Both the position numbers and the translations under genes were made by a program. Shown here piece after piece: positions 38,954 through 46,270 of a stretch of DNA of 64,000 bases (the first letter of the stretch is position 1; each line of letters begins with the position of its first letter). This DNA comes from Thalassobium sp. R2A62 (GTDB lineage: Bacteria; Pseudomonadota; Alphaproteobacteria; Rhodobacterales; Rhodobacteraceae): assembly GCF_000161835.1 (NCBI RefSeq), contig NZ_GG697169.2, positions 3,423,926 through 3,487,925 on the forward strand, given 5' to 3'. The notes beneath the pieces are model-generated. The model made no database searches. It was not told the origin of the DNA and was given only the letters and a program-made list of their open reading frames with translations.

Positions 38954-39459
38954 GACATACAGCCCGCTACCGGAATGCTGACCTGAACGCTGTCGGTGAA
39001 ATTGGCCATTGCTGTGGCGTCGGTTTGCTGTGTCAGACGGACCGCAATGCCTTTGATCTCGCTTCCTGTGACCATCGTTGGGCGTGATGTGCCGCTGGCA
39101 ATCATGTCGTCCAAATCCAACGTGATGATGATCTCACCACCCGGTGGCAGGCTCTTCAATGACACGCTCAACGTTTGATCGCCGTCACCCGGTTGGGCCA
39201 GATCAATGACCATATCCGCACCCGCCACAACTTCGACAGGTTGAAAGACTTCGACACCTGCACCGGCTTCGGTGGTGTCAAAAATCAGGCCAGCCGTGCT
39301 TGCGGTAAGGTCAATTTCAAATATCGACGGGGCTGTTGCGCACTGACCCGCGTTCTCGATCACAAAACGGTCCTTGGGCGCGCCTTCGACAAAGGCGACG
39401 GTCACATCGGCATGTGCAGCGGTGGAGCATAAAATTAGGGCAGGGATCATCAAACGCAT
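38950..39459 (-). CDS. Secreted protein of unknown function
   Basis: A 169-residue protein with a signal peptide (MRLMIPALILCSTAAHA, cut before DVTV). The mature part is beta-rich with no lipobox; it has two Cys (GQCATAPS and VAGCMS at the end), which may form a disulfide. FEIDLTASTAGLIFDTTEAGAGVEVFQPVEVV suggests a sandwich-type domain. AAGGAGA precedes the start. It converges on nusB. I do not recognise a family; aggregation-factor-like core proteins in Rhodobacteraceae are one possibility. Confidence 0.65.
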   Translation of the reverse strand: MRLMIPALILCSTAAHADVTVAFVEGAPKDRFVIENAGQCATAPSIFEIDLTASTAGLIFDTTEAGAGVEVFQPVEVVAGADMVIDLAQPGDGDQTLSVSLKSLPPGGEIIITLDLDDMIASGTSRPTMVTGSEIKGIAVRLTQQTDATAMANFTDSVQVSIPVAGCMS

Positions 39460-39509
39460 TGGGGTCTCCTTTGGGTTAATCCAAAGGTAGCCTGCGCGCG
39501 GCGAAGGTC

Positions 39510-39687
39510 AAAACGGGGTGGTGGCGGGCCCGCAAACGCAACCGTGTTGGTTCATTAAATTCCCGAGGACCTGTATGTACAGGTGGGCGCCAGATAAAAA
39601 GACCAGGGTCTCAACAGAGCCAGCTCCCTCGGATTTGCTTAAGGCCACTGGAATTAGACCGCATACGAGAAGGGCAGAACCCGCCAC
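39510..39687 (-). ncRNA. Probable structured RNA, possibly 6S RNA
   Basis: No protein gene covers 39460-39785, but a minus-strand RNA of about 178 bases is supported. Its predicted 5' end (39687) coincides with the start of GTGGCGGG, which pairs perfectly with CCCGCCAC at 39528-39521 to close the molecule. Inside, CCGAGG pairs with CCTCGG (39563-39568 with 39627-39632), and a hairpin of six pairs (CCTGTA/TACAGG at 39570-39583) and other short stems give a rod. GTTTT follows the closing stem at 39514-39510 as a possible 3' end. Size, rod shape and closing stem resemble 6S RNA, but I cannot confirm the family by sequence alone. Confidence 0.5.
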
Positions 39688-39692
39688 TTCCG

Positions 39693-39721
39693 TAGGTAGG
39701 TCTTTGTTCGCCCAATAGCAA
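39693..39721 (-). promoter_or_regulatory. Probable promoter of the structured RNA
   Basis: On the minus strand TTGCTA (39721-39716) and TACCTA (39698-39693) are exactly 17 bases apart, and the -10 ends six bases before the RNA's closing stem begins. The -35 resembles those of the two tRNA promoters in this window. The -10 ends in A, so it also lacks T at -7. Confidence 0.45.
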
Positions 39722-39785
39722 GGTCCAGCGGTCTCTGGTCTTCATCAAGCTTGATTTTTGTTCACGTATTGTTCATGTTTGGGCC

Positions 39786-40244
39786 ATGCCCGATGATCTG
39801 ACCCAATCCACATTGCAACCCGGCCAACTATTGGCGCGCGGTGTCTGTCGGCACCTCGCCACCCATGATTTTGTGACGGTAGAAGAGTTGGTTCCCACCA
39901 GCGGCTTGCGGGTCGATGTGATGGCGGTCGGCCCCAAAGGCGAAATTTGGGTCATTGAATGCAAATCCAGCCGTGCAGATTTTCAGACTGATCACAAATG
40001 GCAGGGTTACCTAGAATGGTGCGATCGCTATTACTGGGCGGTCGATAGCGATTTCCCGACCGAATTATTGCCGGACGAAACCGGGCTCATCATCGCTGAC
40101 GCTTATGATGCCGAGATTCTTCGTATGGGCCCCGAGGCTAAGCTGGCTGGCGCACGGCGCAAGGTCATGATGCAGAAATTCGCCCGTCACGCGGCCCGTA
40201 GATTGCATGCGCTACGCGATCCGGCGGCGTGCATAACATGGTAA
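39786..40244 (+). CDS. mmcB: MmcB family DNA repair protein
   Basis: A 152-residue nuclease-fold protein with the restriction-endonuclease-like core: VDVMAVGPKGEIWVIECKSSRADFQTDHKWQGYLEWCDRYYWAV, in which the Asp, the Glu-x-Lys (IECKSS) and the Asp are the metal-site residues. MmcB is a Caulobacter damage-response protein needed after mitomycin treatment. Good match in length. The gene overlaps the small following gene by seven bases. Confidence 0.88.
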   Translation: MPDDLTQSTLQPGQLLARGVCRHLATHDFVTVEELVPTSGLRVDVMAVGPKGEIWVIECKSSRADFQTDHKWQGYLEWCDRYYWAVDSDFPTELLPDETGLIIADAYDAEILRMGPEAKLAGARRKVMMQKFARHAARRLHALRDPAACITW

Positions 40245-40438
40245 GCAAAGGCGCAATGGTGATTAAATATCTATACCCCGACGGCACCCACTGTTTTCGT
40301 GCGATGCATACGGCGCATGCAGTGTTCTACAATGACGAGGGCGTTTTGATCGCGCGGGCGGCCAAACCGGATGGCACGCTGTACGAGGTTGAAATCACAG
40401 GGTTTGAGCTGGTCGGCGAGGGCTTTGTCTATTCCTAG
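40238..40438 (+). CDS. Small protein of unknown function following mmcB
   Basis: A 66-residue soluble protein with beta-hairpin repeats (IKYLYPDGTHCFRAMHTAHAVFYNDEGVLIARA) and FELVGEGFVYS. ATG 40238 overlaps the mmcB stop by three bases (ATGGTAA), suggesting coupled translation; ATG 40256 would shorten it by six residues. No family is recognised. Codon usage is like the neighbours. Confidence 0.5.
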   Translation: MVSKGAMVIKYLYPDGTHCFRAMHTAHAVFYNDEGVLIARAAKPDGTLYEVEITGFELVGEGFVYS

Positions 40439-40452
40439 AGTCGAGGTCTGCC

Positions 40453-40641
40453 TTAGCGGCGCAACGCGTCGGCACCCTTGGCAGCCATCATGATTTCCTC
40501 GGCAATTTCGCGGGCTTCGTCAGGTTCAAAATCCATTGGGATTTCAACGCCGTTTGCTTCGACAAAAATCCGAACCATCGCTTGGTCGGTTGGCCCGATT
40601 TGCAAGTTTGCCTCGATGTCGCGTTCTGTGTCGATGCCCAT
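40453..40641 (-). CDS. Small acidic protein, DUF6324-like
   Basis: A 62-residue acidic protein: NLQIGPTDQAMVRIFV and VEIPMDFEPDEAREIAEEIMMAA are its recognisable segments. I recall the same pattern in the short Rhodobacteraceae family DUF6324, function unknown. AGGAGG lies six bases upstream of the ATG at 40641, a strong ribosome site; the longer frame to 40788 contains no similar support. Confidence 0.6.
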   Translation of the reverse strand: MGIDTERDIEANLQIGPTDQAMVRIFVEANGVEIPMDFEPDEAREIAEEIMMAAKGADALRR

Positions 40642-40755
40642 GATCGGCCTCCTGAAACCTTGCGCGGTCGCGCGAGTTGTCTGTAACGCAGGCGGCACTC
40701 TACGCGCAAGCCCAAGGCACATCCCGATTCCCCACATTTCCGCCGTCAAAGCCTC

Positions 40756-40784
40756 TTGCAAATCTCTGGGATGGCCGCTAAATC
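40756..40784 (+). promoter_or_regulatory. Probable tRNA-His promoter lacking T at -7
   Basis: TTGCAA (40756-40761) and TAAATC (40779-40784) are separated by exactly 17 bases and the -10 ends 11 bases before the mature tRNA. The last -10 base is C, not T, as with the tRNA-Glu promoter. The same TTGC-type -35 and spacing appear at both tRNAs. Confidence 0.5.
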
Positions 40785-40795
40785 GCAACCGTGGA

Positions 40796-40872
40796 GCCGC
40801 CTTAGCTCAGTAGGTTAGAGCGCTTGATTGTGGATCAAGAGGTCCCTGGTTCGAGACCAGGAGGTGGTACCA
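40796..40872 (+). tRNA. tRNA-His (anticodon GTG), without encoded G-1
   Basis: A complete cloverleaf of 77 bases including CCA: acceptor GCCGCCT pairing with AGGTGGT (G1-U72 wobble), anticodon stem CTTGA/TCAAG with loop TTGTGGA (anticodon GTG), T arm CCTGG-TTCGAGA-CCAGG, discriminator A73. The base before G1 is A, so the otherwise universal G-1 is not encoded. This G1-U72 plus A73 pattern is the known alphaproteobacterial variant, read by a matching histidyl-tRNA synthetase. Confidence 0.97.
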
Positions 40873-40933
40873 CCCTTTCTCTCATTGCGGTTCTGTCGCG
40901 TCATGTCATGACGTCGGTGCCGCTGTGACAGCT

Positions 40934-41230
40934 CTAGGGTGTGGTCAGTGTGATGGTTTGGACCAACTCCATGTCGGCGCGATCGTACACCAGCACACGG
41001 TCATCATCGGTCACCACGGCAACCCAATCTGGCGTCTGGGTATAGCCAACCGCGACGGCGCCAGCGGGCAGAGTAATCACATCTGGAAACGTTAAAGGTG
41101 TCCCTTGTGACGGCAAGCGGATGACAAACAGGATGATGATGATTACAAGGCCCGCAATCATCACCGCCGTCAGCGTTGTAACAAGCCGCCGCAGGAACAT
41201 AAGGTTCGCGGGTTCAGGAGTATCTTGCAT
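40934..41230 (-). CDS. DUF6476-like membrane protein
   Basis: A 98-residue protein with one membrane helix (about 15-38: LVTTLTAVMIAGLVIIIILF) and a small periplasmic domain (LTFPDVITLPAGAVAVGYTQ, DWVAVVTDDDRVLVYD) with a beta-propeller-blade-like look. It matches the layout I recall for DUF6476 of Rhodobacteraceae. Its ATG at 41230 overlaps the start codon of the divergent pseudouridine synthase by two bases. Confidence 0.6.
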   Translation of the reverse strand: MQDTPEPANLMFLRRLVTTLTAVMIAGLVIIIILFVIRLPSQGTPLTFPDVITLPAGAVAVGYTQTPDWVAVVTDDDRVLVYDRADMELVQTITLTTP

Positions 41231-42254
41231 GGGCCAGCCGCCTCTCGTTTTTCGGATCATGCCCGATCCGCCCAAGCGCCTTGATAAGGCGATTGCGCGG
41301 GATGTGCCAGCGGACGCGTCATTGTCCCGTTCGCGTATAGCAAAACTGCTGGCGTCAGGCGATGTTGCGCTGAATGGCGCCGTTTTGACCGATCCGCGTG
41401 CCAAAGTGGCGGAAGACGACGAAATTACTGTCACGCTGCCTGACGCTGCCGAAAGCCACATGGGCCCCGAAGACATCCCACTGGATTTGGTGTTCGAGGA
41501 CGACGATCTCATTGTGATCAACAAACCCAGTGGCATGGTCGTGCATCCCGCACCTGGATCGCCCTCAGGAACGCTGGTGAACGCGCTGATGCATCACTGT
41601 GGTGACAGCCTATCAGGCGTGGGTGGCGAAAAGCGCCCCGGCATCGTCCACAGAATTGACAAAGAAACCAGTGGCTTGCTGGTGGTGGCCAAGTCAGACA
41701 AGGCACATCACGGCCTTGCGGCGCAGTTCGAGGCACATACGGTCGAACGCTATTACCGTGCTGTTGTCTACGGTGTACCCGACAGCAACGACCCGCGTTT
41801 GCGCGGTATTCGCGGTGTCAATTTTGAACGCAGTAATATCATGAAGATCACGACCCAATTGGCCCGTCACAAGACCGACCGCCAACGGCAGGCCGTACTC
41901 TTCGGGAACGGCCGCCATGCGGTGACGCGGGCGCGTGTGGTTGAACGGTTTGGTCAGCCCGTCGTGGCGAGCCTCGTTGAATGTTGGTTGGAAACAGGGC
42001 GGACCCACCAAATTCGTGTGCATATGACCCATGCGGGTCACAACCTTGTCGGTGATCCGACCTATGGTGGCCGTCGCAAGCTTTCGCCAAAGGCGATCAA
42101 TGCAGCAGGGTTCGAAGCGGTGGCAAGTTTTCCGCGTCAGGCGCTTCACGCCGCCGTTTTGGGGTTCAAGCATCCGGTGACGGGCGAAATGGTGCGGTTT
42201 GAGGCCCCATTGCCAGACGATATGGCCGATTTGCTTTGCGCGCTTAAGGGTTAA
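41229..42254 (+). CDS. RluA-family 23S rRNA pseudouridine synthase
   Basis: A 341-residue enzyme with an N-terminal S4 domain (RSRIAKLLASGDVALNG) and the catalytic RluA domain: GIVHRIDKETSGLLVVAKSD has the catalytic Asp, with ETGRTHQIRVHMTHAGHNLVGDPTYGG further on. These match RluC/D-like enzymes that isomerise uridines in 23S rRNA; the target position cannot be told. ATG 41229 has CAGGAG eight bases upstream; ATG 41259 lacks a ribosome site. The end overlaps a convergent gene by 11 bases. Confidence 0.93.
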   Translation: MGQPPLVFRIMPDPPKRLDKAIARDVPADASLSRSRIAKLLASGDVALNGAVLTDPRAKVAEDDEITVTLPDAAESHMGPEDIPLDLVFEDDDLIVINKPSGMVVHPAPGSPSGTLVNALMHHCGDSLSGVGGEKRPGIVHRIDKETSGLLVVAKSDKAHHGLAAQFEAHTVERYYRAVVYGVPDSNDPRLRGIRGVNFERSNIMKITTQLARHKTDRQRQAVLFGNGRHAVTRARVVERFGQPVVASLVECWLETGRTHQIRVHMTHAGHNLVGDPTYGGRRKLSPKAINAAGFEAVASFPRQALHAAVLGFKHPVTGEMVRFEAPLPDDMADLLCALKG

Positions 42255-42864
42255 GGGGCAGCCGAGGTTTTTCGCCAAAGAACTCGCGCCAGTAATTGGT
42301 GAGACCTGCATAGATCATTTTCTCGATCTCTTCGATTTGCTGGAAAACCGTGGTTTGCAGCGCCTCTCGGTAGGTAATGATCTGTACGATCGACGCATCG
42401 GGTTCTTCGCGCTGGAATGTTTCCCAACTGGCGCAAACCTTGCCCAGAAAGGCGATCATGGCGGCATCAAAGTCATTGTCGAAATCCGGATCGTAGACTT
42501 CTGTGTCCAGCTGATCCGCGATTTGATCGTTTGGCGCGTAATACATCATGTTCCAACGGGCAAAGGGGTCGAGCCCGATATCCAACAGCCGTTCGGCCAA
42601 TGGGCCGCGCTCGCATGCGCTGGGGCACAGCGGCACCGCGATCAAACGACCGCCGTTGGTCATTTCAGAAACTTGTAGGTCGATCTTATCCGTCAATCTG
42701 GCAAAGCGTGCACGCGCCTCGTCATAGTTCGAGCGTTCCCGTTCAATGACCACATCGAATTTGGTTTTTTCACGTTCCGGTACGGGCAAAGGAGGCACGT
42801 CATATTCGATAGGCTCGGGAATATCCGGCACTTTTGCAAACTTTTTGATCAATGCGCTCATCAT
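42244..42864 (-). CDS. Hypothetical soluble protein upstream of rpoH
   Basis: A 206-residue soluble protein without signal peptide. The N-terminal part (about 1-70) is basic and helical (VVIERERSNYDEARARFARLTDKI), then comes VPLCPSACERGPLAERLLDIGLDPFARWNMMYYAPND and a C-terminal helical half with EEIEKMIYAGLTNYWREFFGE. I do not recognise the family; Cys residues are few, which argues against a metal cluster. It is divergent from rpoH and converges on the pseudouridine synthase. Confidence 0.6.
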   Translation of the reverse strand: MMSALIKKFAKVPDIPEPIEYDVPPLPVPEREKTKFDVVIERERSNYDEARARFARLTDKIDLQVSEMTNGGRLIAVPLCPSACERGPLAERLLDIGLDPFARWNMMYYAPNDQIADQLDTEVYDPDFDNDFDAAMIAFLGKVCASWETFQREEPDASIVQIITYREALQTTVFQQIEEIEKMIYAGLTNYWREFFGEKPRLPLNP

Positions 42865-42898
42865 AGCTTTGGCCCTCTTGGAACAAGTATTTCTTATA

Positions 42899-42925
42899 AA
42901 AACAGGGAAAACAGGGAAAACAGGG
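42899..42925. repeat. Three tandem 9-bp units upstream of rpoH
   Basis: The unit AAAACAGGG occurs three times without interruption or change (42899-42907, 42908-42916, 42917-42925), beginning 35 bases upstream of the divergent hypothetical gene's start and 218 bases upstream of rpoH. It may be an iterated regulatory site or only a slippage repeat. Confidence 0.8.
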
Positions 42926-43063
42926 CGAAAGCGGCCCCTGAATCGGGCTTTTTTGCGAAACTATCTTTGAAATACACATCCCATGCGCGTGAGAGCACTG
43001 ACATGTGGGTCGCAATCCGGGGCGGTCGTGTTCATATTCAGTTTAACCAAGTGACATAAGTCC

Positions 43064-43092
43064 CTTGAACAAGGGCACGTCGTTACCCATAT
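43064..43092 (+). promoter_or_regulatory. Candidate heat-shock (RpoH-dependent) promoter of rpoH
   Basis: CTTGAA (43064-43069) and CCCATAT (43086-43092) lie 16 bases apart, close to the sigma-32 consensus CTTGAA-N-CCCCATNT, with the predicted start about 40-45 bases before the rpoH ATG. The -35 is within a short palindrome CCCTTGAACAAGGG. Positive autoregulation of rpoH is known in Caulobacter. Confidence 0.45.
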
Positions 43093-43142
43093 CCATGTTA
43101 AGGGCCGTAACATAAGCCGGCCAATCCAGAGGGGGATACACC

Positions 43143-44039
43143 ATGAGCACATACACAAATCTTCCCGCCCCGTCGCCAGAGCAGGGCCTGAACCGTTATC
43201 TGCAAGAGATCCGCAAGTTTCCGATGCTAGAGCCGGAAGAGGAATACATGCTGGCCAAATCATGGGTCGAAAACGAAGACAGCAAATCAGCGCACAAGCT
43301 GGTCACATCGCACCTGCGTTTGGCTGCTAAGATCGCGATGGGCTATCGCGGCTACGGCTTGCCACAGGCCGAGGTGATTTCGGAAGCGAACGTCGGTTTG
43401 ATGCAGGCGGTCAAGAAATTCGACCCAGAAAAAGGTTTCAGACTATCGACTTACGCGATGTGGTGGATCCGCGCCGCTATTCAGGAATACGTCCTGCGGT
43501 CGTGGTCGATGGTCAAGCTGGGCACAACATCTGCACAGAAAAAGCTGTTCTTTAACCTGCGCAAAGCCAAGTCACGGATTGGCGCGCTCGAGGATGGTGA
43601 TTTGCGTCCCGAGCACGTTGAGCGGATCGCAAATGATCTGGGCGTGAACGAGCAAGAAGTCATCAACATGAACCGCCGTTTGTCTGGTGGTGATGCGTCG
43701 CTGAATGCCCAGGTCGGGTCTGAAGGCGAAGGCACCATGCAATGGCAGGACTGGCTCGAGGATGAAGATGCTGACCAAGCGGGCGACTACGAGGCCAAAG
43801 ACGAGCTGGACAGCCGCCGCGAGCTGCTGGCCGACGCTATGTCGGTTCTCAACGACCGCGAGAAGGACATCTTGATGCAGCGCCGTTTGCAGGACAAAGC
43901 GATCACATTGGAAGAGCTGTCTGGGCAATACGATGTCAGCCGCGAACGTATCCGCCAGATCGAGGTCCGTGCATTTGAAAAGCTGCAAAAGAAAATGCGC
44001 GAGCTTGCACGCGAAAAAGGGATGATGGCGACAGCCTAA
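43143..44039 (+). CDS. rpoH: Heat-shock sigma factor RpoH (sigma-32)
   Basis: A 298-residue group 3 sigma factor. Region 1.2/2 covers LNRYLQEIRKFPMLEPEEEYMLA and FRLSTYAMWWIRAAIQEYVLRSWSMVK, region 2.4 with QEYVLRSWSMVKLGTT (the RpoH box area is close by), and region 4.2 includes [21 protein letters not shown]. It directs transcription of chaperone and protease genes. AGAGGGGG is the ribosome site. A strong terminator follows. Confidence 0.95.
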   Translation: MSTYTNLPAPSPEQGLNRYLQEIRKFPMLEPEEEYMLAKSWVENEDSKSAHKLVTSHLRLAAKIAMGYRGYGLPQAEVISEANVGLMQAVKKFDPEKGFRLSTYAMWWIRAAIQEYVLRSWSMVKLGTTSAQKKLFFNLRKAKSRIGALEDGDLRPEHVERIANDLGVNEQEVINMNRRLSGGDASLNAQVGSEGEGTMQWQDWLEDEDADQAGDYEAKDELDSRRELLADAMSVLNDREKDILMQRRLQDKAITLEELSGQYDVSRERIRQIEVRAFEKLQKKMRELAREKGMMATA

Positions 44040-44064
44040 CCCTTTGATAGCATTATCCTATACG

Positions 44065-44096
44065 ACCCCCGCCAGGTTTCTGCGCGGGGGTTTTCT
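44065..44096 (+). terminator. Rho-independent terminator after rpoH
   Basis: ACCCCCGC (44065-44072) pairs perfectly with GCGGGGGT (44084-44091) around an 11-base loop, followed by TTTTC. It lies 26 bases after the rpoH stop codon. Confidence 0.9.
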
Positions 44097-44144
44097 TTGG
44101 CCCGACTGTTGGTATGCTGTCACAAACAACATCAGGAGACTGCA

Positions 44145-45116
44145 ATGCCGGTAAAATGGGGAATTCTGGGCGCGTCGGGCTTTGCCCGCCAACATATGGC
44201 GCCGGCGATCCACGCCGCCGAGGGCGCTGTTTTGGCTGGGCTTGCCACGTCTTCGCGTGACAAGGCGCAACCGTTTCGGGCGTTCCAGCCAGACCTGCAA
44301 CGCTATGACACCTATGATGCGCTGCTTGCTGATCCTGAGATCGAAGCGGTGTATATTCCGCTGCCCAACCACCTGCATGTTGAATGGGCGAAAAAGGCGA
44401 TGGCTGCGGGCAAGCATGTTTTGTGTGAAAAGCCGATCGCGCTGCAAGCCTCTGAAATTGATGAACTAATTGCGCTGCGGGACAAAACGGGTTTGGTTGC
44501 AACCGAAGCCTATATGATCGTGCATCACCCCCAATGGAAGCGCGTCAAACATCTGGTTGAGGACGGGGCCATCGGGATCTTGATGCATGTTGAGGGCGTG
44601 TTTACGTACAACAACGCGGGCCAAGACGACAACATCCGCCATGATCCGTTCAAAGGCGGCGGCGGGATACCTGACATCGGTGTCTACACCTATGGGGCCA
44701 CGCGTTGGGTGACAGGGCAAGAACCTGAAATGATTACACAATCTGACCTGACCTATGAGAATGGGGTCGATGTAATCGCACGGGTTGCGGCACAGTTTGA
44801 CTGCTTTACCGCCCATTGGGTCAACTCGATGCGGATGCACCCCCTGCAAACCATGACGTTTCACGGCGATCAGGGCGCGATCCGGATGACGGCGCCGTTC
44901 AACGCGAATGTCTACGATGTTGCACGGATCGAAATCCACCAACAGGATTTGGGCCTGCGGGTGGAACGTTTTCCAAGTGACAACCATTACAAGCTTCAGG
45001 TCGAGGCGTTTTGCCGGTCAGTTCGCAAGGGTCACGCATTGGAATGGTCGCTAGAGGATGCACAAGGCACCCAAGCGATGATTGATGCAATTTATGCCAA
45101 GGCCAAGGCGGGTTAA
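44145..45116 (+). CDS. Gfo/Idh/MocA family oxidoreductase
   Basis: A 323-residue NAD(P)-dependent oxidoreductase. The dinucleotide motif is WGILGASGFARQHMAPAI, the family motif EKPIA appears as LCEKPIALQ (about residues 92-100), and GIPDIGVYTYGATRW near the middle carries the conserved aspartate and tyrosine-type residues. Members act on sugars, inositols or biliverdin; substrate unknown. AGGAGA precedes ATG 44145. Confidence 0.85.
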   Translation: MPVKWGILGASGFARQHMAPAIHAAEGAVLAGLATSSRDKAQPFRAFQPDLQRYDTYDALLADPEIEAVYIPLPNHLHVEWAKKAMAAGKHVLCEKPIALQASEIDELIALRDKTGLVATEAYMIVHHPQWKRVKHLVEDGAIGILMHVEGVFTYNNAGQDDNIRHDPFKGGGGIPDIGVYTYGATRWVTGQEPEMITQSDLTYENGVDVIARVAAQFDCFTAHWVNSMRMHPLQTMTFHGDQGAIRMTAPFNANVYDVARIEIHQQDLGLRVERFPSDNHYKLQVEAFCRSVRKGHALEWSLEDAQGTQAMIDAIYAKAKAG

Positions 45117-45370
45117 CGCACCGCACGGAGGGGGCTAAGGTCCCGATGTAAGGCGAAATTTTATGTATTTTGCGTATTTTTGGGTCTGAAATACGAAATT
45201 TGCATGTTTTGTTTTTCAAACCTGCATTGCGATAGCGCGGGTTTTAGGTCAATGCGCACGGCGGGTAGGGGCTTGGTTAACCAGTCTCATGCGCGTTAAC
45301 GTGGGTTAAACAGTGGTAAGAGCCACGCGCGTTGCTAAGATGCGGGACGCCGAAAGAAGGGGAATCAGCG

Positions 45371-45685
45371 ATGGCCGATCCAAACGAATTTGACGATGTG
45401 ATGCCCGAGAACACCGCACGCGCCAGTGACGGTGGTCCGCTAAAGGAAAACATGCTGCCACGGCTTTTGCATATGATCCTGATCGCCCTGATGTTGAGCA
45501 TGGCCCAGACGGTTCTGGGTGTTCTAACGATTTTGCAATTTGTCATCACGCTGGTGAACGGCAAAGTGCCGAACGCGCGATTGGCGGATTTGGGCACGGA
45601 TCTGGGCATCTGGATGGCCAAGGCTGTGCGGTACCAAACGGCTGCCTCAGAGGTGAAGCCGTGGCCGTGGACTGAACTGGACTAA
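45371..45685 (+). CDS. DUF4389 family membrane protein
   Basis: A 104-residue protein with one long membrane segment (about 33-62: LLHMILIALMLSMAQTVLGVLTILQFVITL) that may be two short helices, followed by LADLGTDLGIWMAKAVRYQTAASEVKPWPW, a segment I recall from DUF4389 proteins. Role unknown. GAAGGGGA is the likely ribosome site. The frameshifted ClpP-like lipoprotein gene starts five bases after its stop. Confidence 0.75.
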   Translation: MADPNEFDDVMPENTARASDGGPLKENMLPRLLHMILIALMLSMAQTVLGVLTILQFVITLVNGKVPNARLADLGTDLGIWMAKAVRYQTAASEVKPWPWTELD

Positions 45686-45689
45686 TACG

Positions 45690-46270
45690 ATGAAGTGGAT
45701 GAGCTTGGCAGCTGCAGTGCTGTTGGCGGGGTCGACTATGACCCAATGCGATTCGAGGTCGAAGGTGACCGGATTGTCGCATTGGGTGTGATTGATGGCA
45801 GCACGCCTGCCGTCTTTCGCGAGGTAATGGCGGATGCGCCGGACGCCACCGAGCTAGAGCTGAGGAACGTGCCGGGATCGGCAGATGACGAGGCCAATTT
45901 GCAGCTAGCCAGATTGGTGCGAGATGCGGGATTGTCCACCATTGTACCTGCTGATGGCATGGTGGCCTCTGGCGGGACCGATCTGTTTTTGGCGGGTGTT
46001 TACCGTGTCCTGCAACCGGGTGCCTGTGTCGGTGTCCACAGCTGGGCCACTGGCGACGGTGACCAAGGGCGCGACGTGCCGCGAGACGACCCGCAGCATC
46101 AGCTCTATCTGTCGTACTACGAAGATATGGATATCCCTGCTGGGTTCTACTGGTTCACGCTGGAAGCGGCACCAGCCGAGGGGATATATTGGATGAACGC
46201 TGACGACGTTCTGCGGTTCAATATGGTTGAAAATGCTCGCGATCTCGGCGTGGAATGCAACGACCGTTAG
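45690..46270 (+). pseudogene. Periplasmic ClpP/crotonase-like lipoprotein, frameshifted near the lipobox
   Basis: ATG 45690 opens a lipoprotein signal (MKWMSLAAAVLLAGST) that ends after 34 codons, while the body is in another frame (YDPMRFEVEGDRIVALGVID to the stop at 46270). Inserting one G between 45732 and 45733 joins them as LLAGCDYDPMRFEV, which restores a perfect lipobox. The body (about 175 residues) has the look of periplasmic ClpP-like proteins: a small-residue loop ADGMVASGGTDLFLAG with a candidate catalytic Ser and GACVGVHSW with a candidate His. Either a real one-base deletion or a sequencing error. The end overlaps the lysR gene by four bases. Confidence 0.7.

Noticed and set aside
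39521..39687. The same structured RNA on the plus strand
   Set aside because: The stems are equally possible, but I found no fitting promoter before 39521, while the minus strand has one at the right distance.
39744..39755. Palindrome ATCAAGCTTGAT followed by TTTTTG as a terminator
   Set aside because: No loop, and there is no plus-strand gene upstream for it to end; it lies upstream of the RNA promoter on the other strand.
40899..40913. Palindrome CGTCATG-T-CATGACG after tRNA-His as a terminator
   Set aside because: No T run follows and the centre is a single base; it may be a protein site but nothing else supports it.
42899..42925. CRISPR-like repeat upstream of rpoH
   Set aside because: Units are only nine bases with no spacers; they are a simple tandem repeat.
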